Assembly: GCF_028462125.1 (NCBI RefSeq)
Contig: NZ_CP115468.1
Location: forward strand, 2,323,097 to 2,387,096
DNA from: Leptospira sp. GIMC2001
GTDB lineage: Bacteria > Spirochaetota > Leptospiria > Leptospirales > Leptospiraceae
Direction: 5' to 3'
DNA length: 64,000 nucleotides
In this document: piece after piece, positions 47,076 to 59,335 of the stretch
Layout: each line of letters opens with the position of its first letter
Position numbering within the stretch: the stretch's first letter is position 1
The notes under the pieces: generated by a model
Database searches by the model: none
The model's input: the letters and a program-made list of their open reading frames with translations, nothing else
Told to the model about the DNA's origin: nothing
Made by a program: the position numbers and the translations under genes

Positions 47076-48878
47076 TTGAGAATTTTTTTTGCAATTTTAT
47101 TTCTTCCTATTCGAATCTTAATTTTTATAATTCGAGTCGCCTTTCTTAGTTTGGCAAAAGGCAATCATGTCATCATCGAAATTCCTTCCAGATTCAATGA
47201 CTCGGAAAAGAGTTTTTTACTAAGAAGACTACAACCAGAAGATGAGAATCCATTTTTTATTGAATTTATTGCAAACTTACAAGCAATTACCCAAGATTCC
47301 AGAGTCAAGTATCTCTCCATCATAGTACCAAATATTCAATTCGGATTCGCAGAAATTCATTCTATAAAATATGAAATTGAAAAGATGCAAGAAAAAGGTA
47401 TCGAAGTGATTGGTTATGGGCAAGAAGGAGATTTAAAATCTTTATATTTACTCGCGATATGCAACAAACGGTACACATCTGATACCGCTGAATTTCATTC
47501 CCAACTCCCATCAGCAGATGCAATGTTTTTTGGCGAACTAATCCAGAAGCTCAAATTACGAGTGGATGTTTTTCAATCGGGTCCTTATAAATCTTTTGGA
47601 GAGATGTTTACACGCAAAAATTTCTCCAAGGAAGCAAGGGGCAACCTTGAAGCAGTACTAACAGATTTAAAAAAAGCTATTTTGGGCGGATTCAAATCAG
47701 AGACCAATGTTGATGAAAAGATTCTTCAGATGCCGATTCTTACTGGATCTTTTTTGCGAGAAATAAATTTCTTTTCCGATTTTGTTGAGTTAGTTGATTT
47801 TAAGAAATTTTTTACTAGAATTGATGCAAAACTTATGAATTCGAATGAATTGGATTCAATTGAGAACAATCAAGAAAATATTTCCAAAAAGAAAATCAAA
47901 TCCAAAAATAAACAAATTTCTAAAATATCGAAACCTTTAACTCTATCGAATATAGAAAATAAAAATAGAATCAAAAATTTTAAAATATTTGGGAACAGAT
48001 TGACTACAGTTGCGATTCTTCCTCTCAAAGGTGAGATCTCAAGTGGAAAGCAAGAGGAATTGGAATCCAAATCTGGAACCATTGAAGCCTATCCGATTCT
48101 TCATGCAATAGAAAGTCTCAAAGATAATCCTCAGATATCTGCAGTTCTACTGGAGATTGATTCTCCCGGAGGTTCCGCATTTGATTCAGAAAAAATTTAC
48201 AAAGCATTAGTCGATCTTGGGAAGACGAAACCCGTGTATGCTCACCTCGGAAATACTTGCGCATCGGGAGGATACTATCTTGCCTGTGCTGCAAAAAAAA
48301 TCTACTCTCCATCTATTGCAATTCTAGGAAGCATAGGAACAATCATGATGAGATTTGATTTAGAAGGATTCTATAAAAAGATTGGAATCTCTAAAGATCG
48401 AATTGGTTTCTATCCCAACCGAGAAATTTTCTCCGATACAGGTAAACTATCAAAGACATCAGAGTTGTTTCTAAAAAAAGAAATAGCCAGAGTTGAAAAC
48501 CTATTTCTAAAAAGAGTAAATGATGCGCGCAAGGTTTCAGATACAGTTCTAAAGCAGATGAGTGGTGGACGAATTTTTGCTCCTAGTGTTTTTCTACAAA
48601 ATCAAATGATTGATGGAATTCAATCCATACAAGAAACACTAGACATTGTAAAAGCAGATCTAAACAAAAAGACAATCCAAATTGAATATATGGCTCCGAA
48701 ATACAATTTAAAATCGGCTATTAGAGAATCGATTCCATTTGTTCAAATGATTCATAAACTTACTAAAGGTATGCAAAACCCCATTGCTAATTTATTTACG
48801 CTGCAATCAACTAGTGATAAGAATATTCGAATATTAAATAAAAATATATTAGCAGAATCTATCAGAGATTTATTTTAA
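47076..48878 (+). CDS. sppA: Signal peptide peptidase SppA, long (67K-like) form
   Basis: 600 residues with two S49 domains. N-terminal membrane segment (about 3-28). The candidate catalytic lysine is K172 in SGPYKSFGEMF, and the nucleophile S397 lies in NTCASGGYYLACAA; the DSPGGS motif is at 362-367. The Lys/Ser split across the two halves is as in E. coli SppA. A lysine-rich linker (about 265-300) joins the halves. Cleaves leftover signal peptides at the inner membrane. Start is TTG 47076 with GAGG eight bases upstream. Confidence 0.88.
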   Translation: MRIFFAILFLPIRILIFIIRVAFLSLAKGNHVIIEIPSRFNDSEKSFLLRRLQPEDENPFFIEFIANLQAITQDSRVKYLSIIVPNIQFGFAEIHSIKYEIEKMQEKGIEVIGYGQEGDLKSLYLLAICNKRYTSDTAEFHSQLPSADAMFFGELIQKLKLRVDVFQSGPYKSFGEMFTRKNFSKEARGNLEAVLTDLKKAILGGFKSETNVDEKILQMPILTGSFLREINFFSDFVELVDFKKFFTRIDAKLMNSNELDSIENNQENISKKKIKSKNKQISKISKPLTLSNIENKNRIKNFKIFGNRLTTVAILPLKGEISSGKQEELESKSGTIEAYPILHAIESLKDNPQISAVLLEIDSPGGSAFDSEKIYKALVDLGKTKPVYAHLGNTCASGGYYLACAAKKIYSPSIAILGSIGTIMMRFDLEGFYKKIGISKDRIGFYPNREIFSDTGKLSKTSELFLKKEIARVENLFLKRVNDARKVSDTVLKQMSGGRIFAPSVFLQNQMIDGIQSIQETLDIVKADLNKKTIQIEYMAPKYNLKSAIRESIPFVQMIHKLTKGMQNPIANLFTLQSTSDKNIRILNKNILAESIRDLF

Positions 48879-48880
48879 TT

Positions 48881-51049
48881 TTATTTAAAATCCCGAGTAA
48901 ACACTCCATCCCATTTCATTGGTGGTGGAGATTCATTATAGAGCTTGCAACGCTCAATCAATAATTCTGCGGCAATATCCTTTTTGCCTTTTTCATGAAT
49001 GCATTGCTCAAAGTAGCTAATAGCTTTCTGCCAGTTGCGACTACTGTATTCTTCGAATCCTTTCCCGTAAGAATCAATCCATTTCAATTCTTCATTGGAT
49101 AGATCCCCTTTTTTGGCGATCAAACTATAAATGGATACAGGTTTTTCTTTGCCCTTGACTCGAATTCTGTCCAATTGAAGAAAATGGAAATCTTCCGAAG
49201 TCTTTTCATAGACATATTCAGATACAAGAATTGGAACTCCGTAATCTTTGGCTGCTGCTTCAAGCCTTGCCGCCAAGTTCACCATATCTCCCATCATCGT
49301 ATAGGAAGCTAGACTCTCAGTACCCATGAATCCTACTTTTGCATGACCAGTATTGAGTCCAATTCGAAATTTCATATTCTGAGCGTTCTTACTGTAACTA
49401 TTGTTAGCCACCCATTTTTCCCGCAATTTTTCTAATTTAACGAGCATAGCAAGTGCTGTTAAACAAGCATCTTTCGAATGGCTATCTATACGAATAGGTG
49501 CACCAAAGATTCCAACGATAGCATCTCCGATATATTTATCTAGAGTGCCCGAATGATTTTTCAATTCCTCTGTCATCGCTGATAGATATTCATTCAGTAG
49601 ACTTGCAAGCTCAGTTGCAGTTAATTCTTCACTGATCTGCGAGAAACTTGCTACGTCCGAGAAAAAAGCCGTAATCTCCCACTCTCCCCCTTTCTTTAAA
49701 GCATCTATATCAAGCAACGCAAGAGATACAACGGATGGATCAACAAGATTTCTGAGAACCGAATTGAATTTGCGTCTCTCGCGTCCTTCCTTGAAAGTCA
49801 CATAAGAATATCCTAATATAAAAGAAATCGGAAGACTGACAGCAAAGGGAGACAAAGGCAACAGATAATCATTTATATAAGCGACGTAGGATGAACTTCC
49901 AATCAAGACCATAAGTCCGATTGGAATAAGTATCCTTAACCAATGATTGTCAGTATGAAATAAAAAATACGTAATAATTACCATGAAAAGTAAACAAAAG
50001 AAAATTCCCCATTCTAGAGAAGTTTCCTTGAAGACATGGTTTTCTATTAAATTGGAAACGAAAGCAGCTTGAACGACAACGCCTGGATATAAGCCAAATG
50101 GAGTAACAACATCATCATGGGTTGCTGGAGCTGTTGTTCCTAATAATACTATTTTATTTTCAAATGCAGATAGTGGAACAAGCAATTGACTTTCATCTTC
50201 CAACAGCCCATCTTGAATCCGTGAAAAGGATTCCAGTACTTGGCTTGCTGAATATCTAGGAATATTCTTTAATACATCTGAAGAATAGAAATAAGATCGA
50301 ATAAATCCATTTTTGTTAATCTTTATCGGCTCGGATTCAATTTCTTGATTTTTCAATATGATCTGATTCTCATCGATCGAAAAATCGATAGGCTGATTTG
50401 CATAATATCCAACAACAGCTAGAGATGGAAAATAAAAATCACCCCAACCAAGAAAAGGCGCAAACCTTCTAAGAACGCCATCTGTATCCGGTATCACGTT
50501 GACCACATGAAGATGTTTAGAAGTTGAACCAATTTCGCCGTTTGGAAAAGAGGCACGACCAAATTGAGGGAATTTATGATTGAACTCTAAATTTATTTTA
50601 TAATTTTCCCACTTACTTTGGTTACCCGATACTTTATTTTCGAATACTTCATCTCGTAGCGACACTGCATTCGAAATATTTGGAAAACTTTCATTGGCAA
50701 TGACCAAAGATTCATCTTCTTGTGATCTTTCAGTAAAAAGTATATCTACGATAATAAATTTTGCCCCAGCCATATTCAAATAGCTGTACATTGCCGGATA
50801 AATCGATCGTTTCCAAGGCCAACGACCAATATCTGGATGGTCGGCATAATACGATAAACTGTGTTCATCGATATCCAATATTACAACATCTTTCGAAAAT
50901 TCGTGATGATTCGGATATGCAGTCATTAAGAAATCTGATATTTTTCTATTCCAGATTTCCAATATTCCAAAATTATAAAATATCCATAGAATGATACTTG
51001 GGATAAATAGACTTAACGAATAAGAAATAGACTTTGCTGGAAGTCTCAT
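48881..51049 (-). CDS. CHASE2-domain class III adenylate/guanylate cyclase
   Basis: 722 residues: N-terminal membrane helix, extracytoplasmic CHASE2 sensor (about 45-330), three transmembrane helices (about 345-420), class III cyclase domain (about 455-645) and a helical tail. Metal-binding Asp residues lie in FFSDVASFS and DKYIGDAIVGIFG; the K in LDKYIGD and the T in SYTMMGDMVNLAARLE favour ATP as substrate (class IIIb type). The transition-state Asn/Arg pair in NLAARLE is intact, so it should be active. The ligand is unknown. Its ATG overlaps the stop of the M48 peptidase gene (ATGA). Confidence 0.9.
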   Translation of the reverse strand: MRLPAKSISYSLSLFIPSIILWIFYNFGILEIWNRKISDFLMTAYPNHHEFSKDVVILDIDEHSLSYYADHPDIGRWPWKRSIYPAMYSYLNMAGAKFIIVDILFTERSQEDESLVIANESFPNISNAVSLRDEVFENKVSGNQSKWENYKINLEFNHKFPQFGRASFPNGEIGSTSKHLHVVNVIPDTDGVLRRFAPFLGWGDFYFPSLAVVGYYANQPIDFSIDENQIILKNQEIESEPIKINKNGFIRSYFYSSDVLKNIPRYSASQVLESFSRIQDGLLEDESQLLVPLSAFENKIVLLGTTAPATHDDVVTPFGLYPGVVVQAAFVSNLIENHVFKETSLEWGIFFCLLFMVIITYFLFHTDNHWLRILIPIGLMVLIGSSSYVAYINDYLLPLSPFAVSLPISFILGYSYVTFKEGRERRKFNSVLRNLVDPSVVSLALLDIDALKKGGEWEITAFFSDVASFSQISEELTATELASLLNEYLSAMTEELKNHSGTLDKYIGDAIVGIFGAPIRIDSHSKDACLTALAMLVKLEKLREKWVANNSYSKNAQNMKFRIGLNTGHAKVGFMGTESLASYTMMGDMVNLAARLEAAAKDYGVPILVSEYVYEKTSEDFHFLQLDRIRVKGKEKPVSIYSLIAKKGDLSNEELKWIDSYGKGFEEYSSRNWQKAISYFEQCIHEKGKKDIAAELLIERCKLYNESPPPMKWDGVFTRDFK

Positions 51050-52308
51050 AGATTATTTTTCAATTTATTGAAATTTGTGTTATCAAGTCTTGACACGTCA
51101 TATCCTAATAAACTAATGAATGCCTTCTCTAACTTCTTCGTTCTCTGAAAGGCACTCGGATGGGTTTTCGATAAAATTGCAGATTGATTCTGTTCAGCTA
51201 TCCTTTTCAAATAATCAGGAAAACTTCTAGTCTGATAACCCAATTGAGATGCTAGATAAATTGCAGACTCGTCTGCGTCCCATTCAGTTCGCTCATCCCT
51301 ACCTCTTTCAAAGAATTCATTTTCCAATTCGGATAGTGCCTCAGATGTAGCATTGGTAACAACTTCGCCTCCCGAGGAGGCAAGTAATGAAGACAGCACT
51401 TCAAGAAATAAATTATTATCTTGAAATTTGCCATGATGATTCAAGACGATATGTGATATTTCATGAGCTAGCACATTCGCAAGTTCTGATTCAGACTCCA
51501 TGACCCGTATCGATCCCTTGGTAAGAAATACAAAACCTCCAGGGCATGCAAAAGCGTTAATCTCATCTGTATCCAAAATTCCAAAACGAAAGCTTAGATC
51601 AGTTCGTGACGATACACTAGACAACTCATGTCCGATTTCATTTATATATTTTGTATTCTCTTCACTTCGCACTAGACCGTATTTACTAATCAATTTTGCG
51701 GCAAGGCTTCTTCCCATCTTGACTTCCAACTTCGTTGTCGCAGGAATTTCGTCTTGGAAAAAGCTAAGAAATTTGTTACTATTTTCAGAATCAGAATTCA
51801 CTTCTATATCAGAGTTTTTATCTGTAGGTGAATCCAATCTTCCTATTTTTTCTAACCAACGCAGACTATCAAAATCATAATCGTTAGATGCTCCGCGAAT
51901 TCTTAATTTTTCGGTTTCAGAAAGCCCACGAGCAGCAGCTGTTTTGGTAAAATCAGATGCTCTCTGTCTTGCTTGCAAGCTCTCACTCGGTGCATTGCTT
52001 GCACCCAATTTCATCTGCTTTCCCGGTGGAAATGTGGATAAAAATAATTTAGAAATCCATCCTGTTTTATCAGAATGTCGAACTTGAACAAATAATCCTG
52101 ATTCACCAAGAGAACGAACACTTGCTCCCATTTCAATCGGTGAACTAGCAGCATCCATTTTAGGATTAGCCAGTAGCTTTGCCTTAGGACTCTGTACATA
52201 GTAAACCGTATCGGCATAGATAAAATTGCCAATCGAAGTACATATTATATATCCAATCAAAAAAGACCAGAATGATAAATAATTTATTTTACGAAAAAAG
52301 CTAATCAT
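51046..52308 (-). CDS. M48-family metallopeptidase with N-terminal SH3-like domain
   Basis: 420 residues. Signal peptide or anchor (about 12-32), bacterial SH3-like domain (about 33-95; KTGWISKLFL), linker, then an M48 peptidase domain with zinc motif HEISH (282-286) and the third ligand Glu342 in ERTEWDADESA. Probably a periplasmic protease like the BepA/YcaL group. Translationally coupled to the CHASE2 cyclase downstream, an unusual pairing that may link envelope state to cyclic nucleotide output (inference). Confidence 0.87.
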   Translation of the reverse strand: MISFFRKINYLSFWSFLIGYIICTSIGNFIYADTVYYVQSPKAKLLANPKMDAASSPIEMGASVRSLGESGLFVQVRHSDKTGWISKLFLSTFPPGKQMKLGASNAPSESLQARQRASDFTKTAAARGLSETEKLRIRGASNDYDFDSLRWLEKIGRLDSPTDKNSDIEVNSDSENSNKFLSFFQDEIPATTKLEVKMGRSLAAKLISKYGLVRSEENTKYINEIGHELSSVSSRTDLSFRFGILDTDEINAFACPGGFVFLTKGSIRVMESESELANVLAHEISHIVLNHHGKFQDNNLFLEVLSSLLASSGGEVVTNATSEALSELENEFFERGRDERTEWDADESAIYLASQLGYQTRSFPDYLKRIAEQNQSAILSKTHPSAFQRTKKLEKAFISLLGYDVSRLDNTNFNKLKNNL

Positions 52309-52468
52309 ATCCGTTCTGCAAGGAATTACATACCCAAAAAAGAATACAATTTATTTCTAATTTGTTTCAAATAATTCACATGTTTATTTTTATCATTCCG
52401 TCAATTTATTTTTGCACTTTAACCATTCATCTTGACAAGAAACTTCGCTTAGTAATTTTTTGTGGAAT

Positions 52469-54004
52469 ATGTTGTCCCGATTCTTAATAATTTTTTGCCT
52501 AATTTTATTGTCCTTTGCGTGCAAGGCAGAAAAGGATTCTAGCAATGATCCAGCTCAGCTTTTATTGAGATTTCTAGTTCGGAATGTAACAAAATCAGTT
52601 ATAGATCCTGAGTTACCAAGCAATGTTTCGGTCGCTGTCCCAAGATCGATTCGTAAAACATCTGATGGATCAGGCTTTGCTGTACGAAATAATTTGGCGC
52701 CAAAAGACTTTAACTCATTGAGATCAGAGGGAGGAACTGGAGTTGGAATATTACAGGATGCAACGACCGTAATATCGGCGATCTTGCAAGATTCTAAGAG
52801 AGATCTAATTCTTATTTCTTCCGTCTATGGTCGAGCAAAAGCTGCTCCTGGATCTTGTATTCCTGGTGGTGCAACAAATATTACAATATCTGATGAAGTC
52901 ATTGCAGAAATTATCGAAGGCCTTAAGAGAATTGGACTTTCCGATACAGAAGCAAGTGCTGACCTTGTTCGATTGCAAAACTTGGGTGTCGCACCTAGGG
53001 TTGGACAGTCTGTCCCCTCACCCGCAATTGTTTACAAACCTTCATCAGATAAAGCCTACGATCATGAAGTATACTTTAGCTTTAGTGACACAATTTCTGC
53101 ACCTAAAACTTGTCCAACGAATATAAATGAAAAAAATGCATTTGAGAAAAATTTAAAATGGAAGAATGATAAGTCTCAAGTATTTAGTTCTGTTCAGAAA
53201 ACTCTTCGATTCTTGACAGTAACTGTAAATATCGATGCGTCCATAACTTATTTTACCGAAGCAGGCAAAAAAGACCGAACAATCTTAGTAACCAAACAAA
53301 CGACAAAATTTAGTCCTACAAGTTCCAATGAAGTATCGAAACGTCTCACTGTAGAAGAATGCTTGGCCGATACAGAAGAAAATTCTGACAACTGTATATC
53401 TTTAAGTTACAAGGCTCGTGATCGCAGATCTGCATCTCTTACTATACAAACTGATGTTATTGGCAAAACAGGAAACAATGGTGGATTGGTGAATACCAAA
53501 ATATCACCAGGATTGACTGCTGCTGGACCAAAAATTGAGATCGATGAATATTTCAACGCTGATGGAGTAGTCGATTGGATTGAATACTACGAAGATGATG
53601 GTAGCGGTCTAGAATTAGTCAATGGCTTTGGAACTTTAGATGGAGTTGAATACTCTTTCGATAAGGACAATTTGTTCGAGGAATTTGTAGAACTCATAGT
53701 AGATTTCGGATGTGTTGGCAGTTGTATTGCAGAGAGTGCACCAGAGGACTATTCTGCAGAAGATTACTTTGTTTTAGCATTTGATGGTGAAGATCCCAAT
53801 GAAGACGAAGAATTTATATGGGGATACGGCTACTATTTCGACGATAACACGAGTGGTGACTACGACGATATCAATGAGATCTATATAGAATATTGGGGTG
53901 AAGAAGAAGACGTTCCTTCTGTTCGCGTCTGGCGATGGTTATATGACGAAGTAGAAGAAAAAGATTACTATATTCTTCTCGATGATACAGTCTCTGTTTT
54001 TTAA
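52469..54004 (+). CDS. Putative lipoprotein with acidic C-terminal region
   Basis: About 511 residues from ATG 52469 (a TTG at 52460 is in frame but precedes the natural signal peptide). Lipobox LLSFAC (cysteine near residue 18). The middle has serine/threonine-rich beta segments; the last ~120 residues are strikingly acidic and aromatic (EDPNEDEEFIWGYGYYFDDN, EDYSAEDYFVLAFDGEDPNE), possibly calcium-binding. No known family. It ends 4 bp before the start of the OmpP1-like gene, so the two may work together. Confidence 0.72.
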   Translation: MLSRFLIIFCLILLSFACKAEKDSSNDPAQLLLRFLVRNVTKSVIDPELPSNVSVAVPRSIRKTSDGSGFAVRNNLAPKDFNSLRSEGGTGVGILQDATTVISAILQDSKRDLILISSVYGRAKAAPGSCIPGGATNITISDEVIAEIIEGLKRIGLSDTEASADLVRLQNLGVAPRVGQSVPSPAIVYKPSSDKAYDHEVYFSFSDTISAPKTCPTNINEKNAFEKNLKWKNDKSQVFSSVQKTLRFLTVTVNIDASITYFTEAGKKDRTILVTKQTTKFSPTSSNEVSKRLTVEECLADTEENSDNCISLSYKARDRRSASLTIQTDVIGKTGNNGGLVNTKISPGLTAAGPKIEIDEYFNADGVVDWIEYYEDDGSGLELVNGFGTLDGVEYSFDKDNLFEEFVELIVDFGCVGSCIAESAPEDYSAEDYFVLAFDGEDPNEDEEFIWGYGYYFDDNTSGDYDDINEIYIEYWGEEEDVPSVRVWRWLYDEVEEKDYYILLDDTVSVF

Positions 54005-54008
54005 TTTT

Positions 54009-55547
54009 ATGTCAAAAATTTATAATACTTCTAAATCCAATGAGGATCAATCATTGTTTCAAGCAACTTATAATTACTTTAGAAATTCCTTTCATCAAAA
54101 TATAAGATTTTCCTTATTGATTGTGATCGTGCTTTTTTCAAATATTGCGGTATTTGCATCAGAACCTTTTAATAATATAAACGGCTTTTATGGTGAAAGA
54201 TCTGCTGGACTATCTGGAGCCTTTACAGCAATATCGGACGATCCGTCCGGTGCATACTACAATCCAGCTGGACTTGCTTTCGCTTATCAAGATGGATTTT
54301 CTATCTCGGCTAGTAATTTCAAAACAGCGGATCGGAAATATCTTAACATTGATACTCCAGGGCAAGTCTACACCCAATCGCACCAAGGTTTCGATCCGAA
54401 CTTTGTTGGGATTCTCAAAAGTTTCGACTCATGGAAATTTGGCTTCTCTATTGTAAACACATACAACTTAAACTATGATAGAACTGACCAAGTAAATTTC
54501 CCATTGATTTCACCAACGATCAATCAGACGAGAAACACAGTAAAAGAAAATTCGTCCCAGCTTCTTGTGGGACCAAGTGCTAGCTATTTAATTACGGATA
54601 AATTGGCATTTGGTTTTACCCTTTATTATATGCAGGATGTGAGAAAGACGTCCAAGACTCAATTTCAGCAATTTGCCAACAATTCTTATGTTATGCGATC
54701 ATTCATTGATAACAAACAAGTTTCGGGCTTACTTCCAATTCTCGGACTCCAATACCAAGCTACCGACAAACTTTCTTTAGGAGCAAGTCTAAGGAGAATT
54801 TTGGTAACTGGCGGCAATAGATTGTACAATGAAGTCTATACAGATTCCCTTCGAGGAACCGGTCCAAACGCTGTGGATTTTATTGAAGGAACACAGAATA
54901 TTTTTTCTTCTGTTGAAGCTGGTGTAATTTCTTCTAAACCAAAGCTCATAGGGTCCATTCCCGAGACTACAGAATTGAGATTGGGAGCAGCATTTTTTCC
55001 AAGTTCAAAACTTCTAGCATCTTTTGATATAATCTATACCACTGGATTCAAAACGTTCAGAGATCAGAATGAATTCCAGGTATCGGGCTCAAGAATCAAT
55101 TATATTGTCAACGATAGAGAAATTAGAGAGCTAACTCGCGTCAAAACAATAAACTTTGCATTTGGAACCGAATATTATTTAGCCGATACCTTTGCCGTTT
55201 CTTGTGGTTTCTTCACTAACGATTCGAATACAAAACCAATTTCCTGGACGGATTCTGCAATTGATTTAGGTCTGCAAGCATACAATTCCAATCAACTAAG
55301 AGCGACTCAAGGAAATGCTAGCCTAACCTACCAGATTCCCCGTAGTGGAACCAATCCCAGAAATGAATATTCGAACAATAGAGGAATTAGCCTTGGAATG
55401 TCTTGGGTTACAGCAAAGTCCTCGATATCACTTACGTATATTCGAGAATTCGGAAAAGGCAATTCTCGCATAGATCCCAATTCTTTATCTCAATCGTTTG
55501 AATACAGTGCTCAGACTTTGTATGTGATGGTAAGCTCTAGAAATTAA
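54009..55547 (+). CDS. OmpP1/FadL-like outer-membrane transport protein
   Basis: About 512 residues from ATG 54009. After an N-terminal extension of ~35 residues comes a signal segment (SLLIVIVLFSNIAVFA) and then the family hallmark 'GERSAGLSGAFTAISDDPSGAYYNPAGLAF'. The remainder alternates as a 14-strand barrel with a final aromatic strand (SAQTLYVMVSSRN). FadL relatives take up hydrophobic compounds. Located directly after a lipoprotein gene. The last 4 bp overlap the convergent Sua5/TsaC gene. Confidence 0.82.
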   Translation: MSKIYNTSKSNEDQSLFQATYNYFRNSFHQNIRFSLLIVIVLFSNIAVFASEPFNNINGFYGERSAGLSGAFTAISDDPSGAYYNPAGLAFAYQDGFSISASNFKTADRKYLNIDTPGQVYTQSHQGFDPNFVGILKSFDSWKFGFSIVNTYNLNYDRTDQVNFPLISPTINQTRNTVKENSSQLLVGPSASYLITDKLAFGFTLYYMQDVRKTSKTQFQQFANNSYVMRSFIDNKQVSGLLPILGLQYQATDKLSLGASLRRILVTGGNRLYNEVYTDSLRGTGPNAVDFIEGTQNIFSSVEAGVISSKPKLIGSIPETTELRLGAAFFPSSKLLASFDIIYTTGFKTFRDQNEFQVSGSRINYIVNDREIRELTRVKTINFAFGTEYYLADTFAVSCGFFTNDSNTKPISWTDSAIDLGLQAYNSNQLRATQGNASLTYQIPRSGTNPRNEYSNNRGISLGMSWVTAKSSISLTYIREFGKGNSRIDPNSLSQSFEYSAQTLYVMVSSRN

Positions 55548-56539
55548 ACACCCGAAGATGCTTTATTCAATCGATTGTTGATTGTCTCATTTAGATCACC
55601 GGGCATTGGTCTTTCGCAAAAAATCAAATCAATGCCTTGATTATCGCAATCAATCAGAAATTCATATAGAAAGTAAGCGTATTCTGTATTCTGATGTACA
55701 ACTCGATCAAATTGCGTCGGTTTCGAAATTCGAAAACCAATTTTTGCAACCTTGAAGTGATTTTGGCTGATTGGCAATTCATCTTTATTCTTAGATTTAT
55801 TAGAATTAATTTCTTTCTCGATTAATTCTTGGAAATCAAAACCTTCAAAAGAATCCACCAAAATCATTTTAGCATTGGGTGAATAATGACGGTATTTTAT
55901 ACCTGGGCTAATCTGAGAATTACTGATTTTTCTAGAAATTTTATCACCTAATACATCTTCAATGACTGTTGCATCAATACTTCCTGGACGAAGAAGTACA
56001 ATATCTCCAGAAGAAAGATTAATTACGGTAGACTCAAGTCCTAAAGTGGGCGCTGCTGCTTGTAGAATGCAATCTACCTTTCCACTGAATTCACGGATTA
56101 CATCTTCTTCCCTTGTAAAAGACGGCTTTCCTGAAGGATTTGCGGAAGGTGCAGATATCGGACCTGACTTATTGAGTAATTCCAAAATGCTTGGATGACT
56201 AGGAATTCGAACTGCGAGAGTTTCTAAACCATTGCTAAAGATTCGTTCATCTTTTTTCTTTAGGATGATGGTGATTGCACCAGGAGAAAGTTCTTGAAAT
56301 AGTTTGCGAGCCCGATCGTTCATATGGCAAGCTTTCTCAATTGATTCTATCGAAGGAAAATGCACTATGAGTGGATTATCACTCGGTCTATTTTTTATTT
56401 CGTAAATTTTTTTACAGCTTTCAAAATTGTAACTAGAAGCACCAATTCCATAGACTGTTTCTGTTGGAAAAACAACAATGCCCCCACTTAGGATTGTGGA
56501 GGCTGCAATTTCTGTGGAATCGGTTAGAATTGTATCTAT
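55544..56539 (-). CDS. tsaC: Sua5/TsaC-type threonylcarbamoyl-AMP synthase, start codon uncertain (ATA?)
   Basis: Makes threonylcarbamoyl-AMP for the t6A tRNA modification. The first standard start in frame is GTG 56365, but coding homology clearly continues upstream: in-frame codons read IVVFPTETVYGIGAS and YEIKNRPSDNPLIV, the N-terminal substrate-binding motif of the family. The frame remains open to a TAA near 56560, with no ATG, GTG or TTG. An ATA at 56537-56539, one base after the stop of the GH18 gene, sits where a start is expected (giving DTILTDSTEIA). About 331 residues from there, with the C-terminal Sua5 domain. Either ATA/ATT is used, or a mutation or sequencing error has removed the ATG. 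Confidence 0.82.
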   Translation of the reverse strand: MDTILTDSTEIAASTILSGGIVVFPTETVYGIGASSYNFESCKKIYEIKNRPSDNPLIVHFPSIESIEKACHMNDRARKLFQELSPGAITIILKKKDERIFSNGLETLAVRIPSHPSILELLNKSGPISAPSANPSGKPSFTREEDVIREFSGKVDCILQAAAPTLGLESTVINLSSGDIVLLRPGSIDATVIEDVLGDKISRKISNSQISPGIKYRHYSPNAKMILVDSFEGFDFQELIEKEINSNKSKNKDELPISQNHFKVAKIGFRISKPTQFDRVVHQNTEYAYFLYEFLIDCDNQGIDLIFCERPMPGDLNETINNRLNKASSGV

Positions 56540-56540
56540 G

Positions 56541-58517
<1,977 letters not shown>

Positions 58518-58642
58518 AAACCGTGCCTAATTTGTATTCTAATATAATATCGAAGCTTTGTTGATTAAATTCCAGTAATAAAACTTATTTATCTTCGTTT
58601 TTCTACTTTGCCAAAGTAACCCCAAGAAGAAAGTAAAAAATC

Positions 58643-59335
58643 ATGACGTTGACCAAACCCTTCAAACTCTTCCTAATTTTAAATAGTATATTTTTAACAT
58701 TTCTTTTGATGGCAGAAGTAATCGGTGCAAAACTATTTACCTTCGCAGGATTCACAATGACACTTGGTGTTATACCATTTCCCGTAACTTTTATCATCAC
58801 GGATTTACTCAATGAATACTATGGCAGACGTGGAGTAAGGCTTACAACACTACTTGGAATGGCGATGGTTGTTCTTGCTTACTTTCTAATATTGATTGGA
58901 ATTGTTATTCCCGCGATGCCAGACTCGCCAGTAACAGATGAAGCATTCGAACAAGTATTTTTTAACTCAAGTCTTGTGATCATCGGATCAATCACAGCTT
59001 ACTTGATTGGTCAGTTGATAGATATACAAATCTTTCATTATATCCGAATGAAGACAAAAGGCAAACATGTATGGCTTCGTGCAACAGGATCGACAATTAT
59101 TTCGCAATTAATAGACTCATTTGTCGTAATATTTATTGCCTTCGGTAAATATCTTCCTTATGAAAAATTGGTAGATATTGCATCAACCAATTTTGTCTAC
59201 AAATTGGGTATCGCCGTTTTGATCACGCCATTGATATACCTAGCTCACAATCGAATTGATTGGTATCTAGGAGAAGATGCAAACCACCTCAAACGAGAAG
59301 CAATGCTTTCGAAAAAAGCTGATTCATCCAAATGA
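58643..59335 (+). CDS. yhhQ: Queuosine-precursor transporter (YhhQ/VUT family)
   Basis: 230 residues with six hydrophobic segments and family signatures 'GAKLFTFAGFTMTLGVIPFPVTFIITDLLNEYYGRR' and 'GSTIISQLIDSFVVIFIAFG'. YhhQ imports preQ0/preQ1 for tRNA queuosine in other bacteria. The C-terminus is charged and cytoplasmic. Its last 4 bp overlap the start of the phosphodiesterase gene (ATGA). Confidence 0.9.
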   Translation: MTLTKPFKLFLILNSIFLTFLLMAEVIGAKLFTFAGFTMTLGVIPFPVTFIITDLLNEYYGRRGVRLTTLLGMAMVVLAYFLILIGIVIPAMPDSPVTDEAFEQVFFNSSLVIIGSITAYLIGQLIDIQIFHYIRMKTKGKHVWLRATGSTIISQLIDSFVVIFIAFGKYLPYEKLVDIASTNFVYKLGIAVLITPLIYLAHNRIDWYLGEDANHLKREAMLSKKADSSK

